64,000 bases of DNA from Trichopria drosophilae (taxonomy: Eukaryota; Arthropoda; Insecta; Hymenoptera; Diapriidae), in contig JAQOWT010000008.1 of NCBI GenBank assembly GCA_030407085.1, positions 124,001 to 188,000 of the forward strand. The letters run 5' to 3'. Shown piece after piece: positions 59,559 through 64,000 of this stretch. The notes below the pieces were generated by a model. The model was given only the letters and a program-made list of their open reading frames with translations. It made no database searches and was not told the origin of the DNA. A program made the translations under genes and the position numbers. How positions within the stretch are numbered: the first letter of the stretch is position 1; each line of letters opens with the position of its first letter.

Positions 59559-59640
59559 GTTGAGTTGGGTCCACGGCTCGTAGTGGCAGGACACTAATAA
59601 ATAAATTTTTAATCTCTCTCTCTCTCTCTCTCTCTCTTCT
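59132..59640. repeat. GGGGCAAAGTGGGA element and (CT)n tracts
   Basis: The segment begins ACATAGGGGAAGTAGGTGCA and GGGGCAAAGTGGGATTTTGG, complementary to the words at 48,410-48,631. (CT)n tracts lie at 59,527-59,556 and 59,612-59,637. The second follows AATAAATTTTTAATCT, exactly as at 48.35 kb, which suggests a shared transposon tail that breeds microsatellites. Confidence 0.5.
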
Positions 59641-59651
59641 TTTCTTTTAAC

Positions 59652-60484
59652 TACCCAGCAATCTAATTTGGATAGAGTTGTATAGAATTGGATTCAATTA
59701 TTAAATTCTGAATCCATACTTTGGTCAACGGTGAATCCATTTTAATACGTAAATACAATTCTATTCGTTCATACGAATAAAAAGGTTACTTTCTGAATTC
59801 ATATTAATCCAAAAAAAGTTTTCTTTAAAAAATTAAATCTTAAATACATCCGTATTCAACATTACAGATTCAAAACTATCTAAGTGTATTCATTTCAATC
59901 AAAAAAAAAATGTCCTTCTTCAAAATGAAATATTGAAAGCCACCGTATTTAACATTACGGATTAAAAAACTATCTAAGCGTATTCATTTCAATTTTCTTT
60001 CAAAAAATAAACTTTGACTAAATCTGTATTCATATGACTTCAAAATTAGAGTATTTGTTATATTTGTTAGTTTGCAATTTATGCATAATTGTGCATAATT
60101 CTTTTGAATTTTTATGGAAAATCGATTTGAAAAAGTTACTTATGAGTTGATCGTCAATTTCGATTTTAAAATATATAATTATAGTTATGGCGCGTTACTG
60201 TATTTTTTAATTAGTACTTAAAACTATAAATGTACATTTATTAATGGGAAGGTCCAAAATAAATTATATAAAAAATATAATAATTGTATTCGTAATATTG
60301 AATACAGATGGATTATTTTTTCTGAAATTCAATCCGGCAAATTACGCTTCCGATTATATACGTAAAATTGAATTCCTTTCTTCGGAATTCAATCCATTTG
60401 AATACATATTTACGGAATCAAAGTATGAATTCAAAATGAATTGAAATTTTCAATCCAATCCTATCCAATCTCCATTGCTGGGTA
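59652..60484. mobile_element. MITE with TACCCAGCAAT ends, 833 bp
   Basis: The left tip TACCCAGCAATCTAATTTGG and right tip (reverse-complemented) TACCCAGCAATGGAGATTGG are inverted copies. The arms continue with GGATAG and GAATCCATACTTTG or GAATTCATACTTTG. The outer TA suits a Tc1/mariner-type target. The interior is full of GAATTCA-like words and encodes nothing recognisable. Confidence 0.75.
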
Positions 60485-61337
60485 CTCTCGACTCAACTTC
60501 TCAATGGTAGATGAATTTGTCAATGAAATTTTGTTCAGTGTATGCACGAACTCTTTAACTAAAGTTGATTCCGACACACACCCCGTGATACCTATCTAAT
60601 CGGATGCTAAACTGAGATGGGTAAAATCGAACTTTACGCATTAATATCGAATATTACTATTACACGCAGCAAAGTCAAAATTACACCATAATCAAAATAC
60701 ATAAATAAGATACAAAAATGAATGTAGTTGATTATTAAATTATTACAATAACAAGCTCGTGCAATCGATGTCATAACATGTATATCATGAGTTGCAAATA
60801 CATAACAGAAAAATGGATTATCTTATTAAAATATATACAAAATTGATGACCCAATGGCCTATTAAAATAACATTTTAAAGATGTACGATTCTAATCTAAA
60901 TCTGTTTTTAACGGCAAATGTTAGAATTGCAGATAGAGTTTATTGCCCTTATCTATGAATCATCAACACTATCAAATGGACCAGAGATAAGAGAGAAAAT
61001 GACCATCGAAATGGGAAAACGAAACAACGTAAACAACATCATTTTAAGTGGCCTACCTCAAGTTTAAAAAACGGACATTTTGACGTATTTAATCCGCAAC
61101 GCATTTTCTCAAAACAGAAGCACAACCCAAGCACAGACAAAATGCACGTGTTTGTCTAGACTTCATCCGCAAGAACATATTCTGCTCAAAGCTGTTCTTT
61201 AATTTACAGCTTACGACTGACCTAGGGTTATATGGCCCTTCTACCTGCCTAGGTAGTACCACTCATTTGGAAAAACCCATTTAGGGAAGGTTAATGTCCC
61301 GTTCTTATTTTAACAGAAAAGGACAGAAAATTTTGGG
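60485..61337. other. Upstream flank of the small gene
   Basis: No exon or known repeat is seen. GC content rises at about 61,200-61,330, just ahead of the TATA box. Confidence 0.4.
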
Positions 61338-61345
61338 TATAAATA
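61338..61345 (+). promoter_or_regulatory. TATA box of the 98-aa gene
   Basis: TATAAATA lies 95 bases before the ATG. Initiator-like TCAGT words occur at 61,398-61,402 and nearby. The expected start site about 30 bases downstream of the box would give a short 5' leader. Confidence 0.5.
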
Positions 61346-61439
61346 CGGAGTGCATTTGGGTTTGGAGCTAGTCGACTACTTGCAAGCTGCAGATCATCAG
61401 TCGTTCAGTGAATTTTTACCAAATTCAAAGTAAAAAAAA

Positions 61440-63384
61440 ATGGCACGTGTATTTTTCCGTAAATCTACTGGCCGAAACCTCGACTCGGAATTGGCGGAAG
61501 CAGCAAAGGAGGATGCATCGCAGGAAGTCAGGAATGAACGGGACGTTCATGTCACAATAGACGAAGTAAGTATTGGCAATATTTATAAAAATTGTGTTTA
61601 TCGAAAATGCATTAAGATATCCTTGCATGTCTTTTAATTTATTTGTTTGCTACGGGAATTCTAAAGTGATAGTAAAAAAGTGTTTAAAATTGTTACATAC
61701 TCAATTCAGCACCGTAAAAAGCTTAAATTCCGCAAAAATTGTGCTAATTTTCTTACATTAAGTCAATATTTGTGCCCAAAACCTTGTTTTTAGTTTTGTA
61801 AACTTACTTTTAGTCAATATTCACGTTTGAAATAAGAGTTCTCTGACTTGGGTGTGACAGGCTCGAAAAATGTTAAAATTAATAATGTTCATTATTATAA
61901 CGAACATAAATTAAGGTAAACCTTTACAAAACGGGCATCCTCACAAAAAAAAATTTATTTATACTATTTCGATGTATTTTATCCCGCTGATTACGAATAT
62001 GATCATAAAAATTGGGGGTCGGACGCATTGAATCCGCTATCTTGAAAAAACAGCAAAAAAATGGGTATTTTTTTAGTTTTTTGGATTTATTTCGAAAATT
62101 AGGCATCATACGAAAAAATGTTTCCAGCAAAAAATGTAGAGCGTAAAATTTTGTATAAAAATGGTCGAATAAATTTTTTTCGTAATCGCAAAGGGCAGCA
62201 CGTAAAACAGCGATGAATGTGACGGTAATGTTTGTTTACGTCTTTAGCCGAGTTTGCGCCCTAGGCCCACGCAGTCGTCATTATAAGGACACATACATTT
62301 CATGGGTTTGATTATTACAAACATCTGATGGTTAGAGGTTAGGCTAGTATAAAAAAGGGGGGTCTGGGGGCGGAGCCCCCCAGAATGCAAGCGCTCCAGA
62401 GGCCCAAGCAATAGTAATTACAGGGTCATATACTTCACACATTAGCGTAACCTCTATCCAACAGATGTTTGTAACAATTGAACCCATGGGAAGTGCGTGT
62501 CCCTATAATTACCAATGCGTGAGCCTAAGACGCGCTTGCGGGAAGGGGGGCTCCCCCCCCCAGACCCCCCGTTTTTATACTAGCCTAACCTTTAACCAAC
62601 AGATGTTTGTAACAATCGAACCCATGTGAAATACATGTCTCTGTAATTACCACTGCGTGAACCTAGGAAGTGCTTACGTACTGTGGGGCTCCACCCCCCA
62701 GACCCCACTTTTTTCTACTGTCCTGATATCTAATCATCCAGATGTAGGTAACGATCGATCCTAAGGAAGCATTCAATGTCCCTGTAACCATCGCACTACA
62801 TAAGACTATACGATATATAATGAAAATGCCCAGAACCTCGTTTTGAGCACGTTCAGTACTCATTTGCGAGCTTATCGTTAGTATTTAAAAAAAAATGTAT
62901 TATATCTTTTCTGTAGAGAATTTTTTGCTGTACATTTTTTGTTTGAAACATTTTTTTGTCAGGTTAGTATTTTTTAAAATAAATGTAAAAAACTACAAAA
63001 ATACCCGTTTTTTGGATATTTTTTCAAGATAGCGGCTTCAGTACGTCCGACCCCCAATTTTTATGATCATATTCGTAATCAGCGGGCAAAATTACATGAA
63101 AATACTGTACTTAAATTTTTTTTTGCGAGGATGCCCATTTTGTAAAGGTTTACCCAAAATATAAAATATTATTGAGATATTTATGTACTAATAATTATAT
63201 TTTTCACTTTTAGGATCCATCTTCGAATTCTCCCGGGAAGAAAGAAGTGTTACATGTCGCCAAATTTTTGAAACGCATGCATATGTCGCGAGTACCAGGA
63301 TCAACTGCCCAAACTGACGAGCAGGAAGCAGAAATGCATCTATATACGCAGAAGAGAGGAGTGAAGAGGAAACTCGTCTTTTAA
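61440..63384 (+). CDS. Two-exon gene for a 98-aa protein, unrecognised
   Basis: Exon 1 is 61,440-61,565 (42 codons) and ends GAA/GTAAGT. Exon 2 is 63,214-63,384 after TTTTAG/GAT (56 codons plus TAA). Both junctions are phase 0 and the splice sites are strong. The start context AAAAAATGG is good, and a TATA box lies 95 bases upstream. The protein begins MARVFFRKSTGRNLDSEL, is acidic in the middle (AKEDASQEVRNERDVHV), then has KFLKRMHMSRVPGS and a basic end, KKRG-like, KRGVKRKLVF. There is no signal peptide, membrane segment or known motif; the basic tail could act in nuclear import. Its 1,648-base intron contains a 1.24-kb inverted-repeat element. It may be a lineage-restricted gene. AATATA-type polyadenylation signals follow the stop. 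Confidence 0.6.
61915..63154. mobile_element. Inverted-repeat element inside the small gene's intron
   Basis: Arms about 61,915-62,155 and 62,915-63,154 are inverted copies. Both begin GGTAAACCTTTACAAAA then GGGCATCCTC, and share GCTGATTACGAATATGATCA, AAAATTGGGGGTCGGACG and GCTATCTTGAAAAAA. The phrase GCTGATTACGAAT also occurs in the 32-kb and 39-kb arms, linking the families. No transposase is present. Confidence 0.75.
62222..62815. repeat. GC-rich ~135-bp units in both orientations
   Basis: One inverted unit (about 62,250-62,395) and about three direct ones (from about 62,450, 62,586 and 62,726) share CAACAGATGTTTGTAACAAT, a GCGTGAGCCTA-like word and a C-run CCCCCCAGACCCC followed by TTTTTATACTAGCCTAACCT. 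The first contains GGGGGCGGAGCCCCCC, a strong G/C hairpin. They fill the loop of the intronic element. Confidence 0.65.
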
Positions 63385-64000
63385 AAATATGATGTATTGT
63401 AAATATTTGAAAATATATTTTACATACCTTAATATCCTGGTTTTGATTTTCTTGACCCAATTCTTGAGTATATTTAAGTGTGTTTTTAAGGTAATTTACG
63501 ACTTTGCGGTTTAGAAAAGACAAATCTATTACATTTTGATGTAATGAATGGACTGTCTTCGCTATATATTAAAAAATAACGTGTTTATATCAGTTGCTTC
63601 AATGGAAACACTTTTTATAACAGTTTCTTAAATATCAAAGTTAACAAGCTGCAGAAGATATTAGTATTAAGGAAGCTAAAATCACCAATCATCAAAAGAA
63701 AAAGTTATCACATCGTTGTCCTTATCTTTAAAATCGCTTTCACAATCTTTAAGAGCTTATCACTTGGATACTAGCCTTTGAAACTTCTGGATACCTTACT
63801 CCCTAAATTCCTTCAAGTGCAATTTCAGTCTGAAAGAGTGTTAAGATCGAGTTTTTAAATTGAACCCTTGATCATTTTGGTAATCAAATACAATCATCAT
63901 ATTTATGTTTTTTAAGAGCTTTACTTGACCTATCGGTGTATTTAATTTATCCAAAAAATTACTAATTTCAAATTTACTCCTAACCATCTTAACCTCAGGG
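63385..64000. other. Downstream flank, nothing recognised
   Basis: After the stop of the small gene the sequence is AT-rich. The 111-codon minus-strand frame (63,188-63,523) is the shadow of exon 2 plus flank. Confidence 0.4.

Noticed and set aside
62222..62815. Hammerhead ribozyme repeats (retrozyme-like)
   Set aside because: The ~135-bp unit size suggested it, but no CTGATGA core with a matching GAAA strand is found.

Overview
The window looks like an AT-rich insect nuclear genome segment, possibly hymenopteran (the order is a weak inference). The evidence is eukaryotic splice signals (GTAAGT donors, TTTTAG or TTTCAG acceptors), TATA-box and polyadenylation-type signals, long non-coding stretches, and a transposon set typical of insects: BEL/Pao, Gypsy, Jockey-like LINE, a Tc1/mariner-type element, and many foldback elements and MITEs. 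There are no bacterial operons, rRNA genes or CRISPR arrays.

Host coding sequence is sparse. Three things look like host genes. (1) A lone internal exon on the minus strand at 21,652-21,816. (2) The last two coding exons of a plus-strand gene (51,782-51,978 and 53,546-54,079) whose C-terminus ends in a KA1-like segment; a SIK3-type kinase is a tentative identity. (3) A compact two-exon gene for a 98-residue protein (61,440-63,384) with a TATA box, whose intron carries an inverted-repeat element. A short basic ORF at 7,211-7,615 lies in a unit that ends with AATAAA and an A-tract.

Layout: 0-2.6 kb, interspersed repeats and a perfect hairpin; 2.6-6.9 kb, decayed multi-exon transposon-like genes on the minus strand including a THAP-type zinc-finger exon; 6.9-8.2 kb, retrocopy-like unit; 9.7-10.25 kb, Jockey-type ORF1 fragment; 10.4-10.7 kb, possible 5' exon with a strong donor; 14.3-16.2 kb, foldback element then a decayed Jockey-like EN/RT; 19.1-20.6 kb, element edged by arrays of a 15-16 bp repeat; 22.4-23.9 kb, long inverted repeat; 25.7-30.6 kb, 5'-truncated BEL/Pao element; 31.8-40.1 kb, a large foldback element split by a 5.7 kb Gypsy element; 41-43 kb, MITEs; 43.2-45.4 kb, a complete mariner-like element with intact transposase; 45.4-48.6 kb, rearranged copies and foldback repeats; 51.8-54.1 kb, conserved gene end; 56.0-57.2 kb, solo LTR then eight ~120 bp tandem repeats; 58.4-60.5 kb, two MITEs; 61.3-63.4 kb, small gene.

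The dominant theme is inverted-repeat DNA. At least ten foldback structures of several unrelated families occur, some nested. Related ~120 bp units with a core like GCCATTTTGAA recur at six or more places, and several element edges carry a TTAACCCATTAACGCC-like sequence. All calls come from reading the sequence by eye; no alignment or database search was run.
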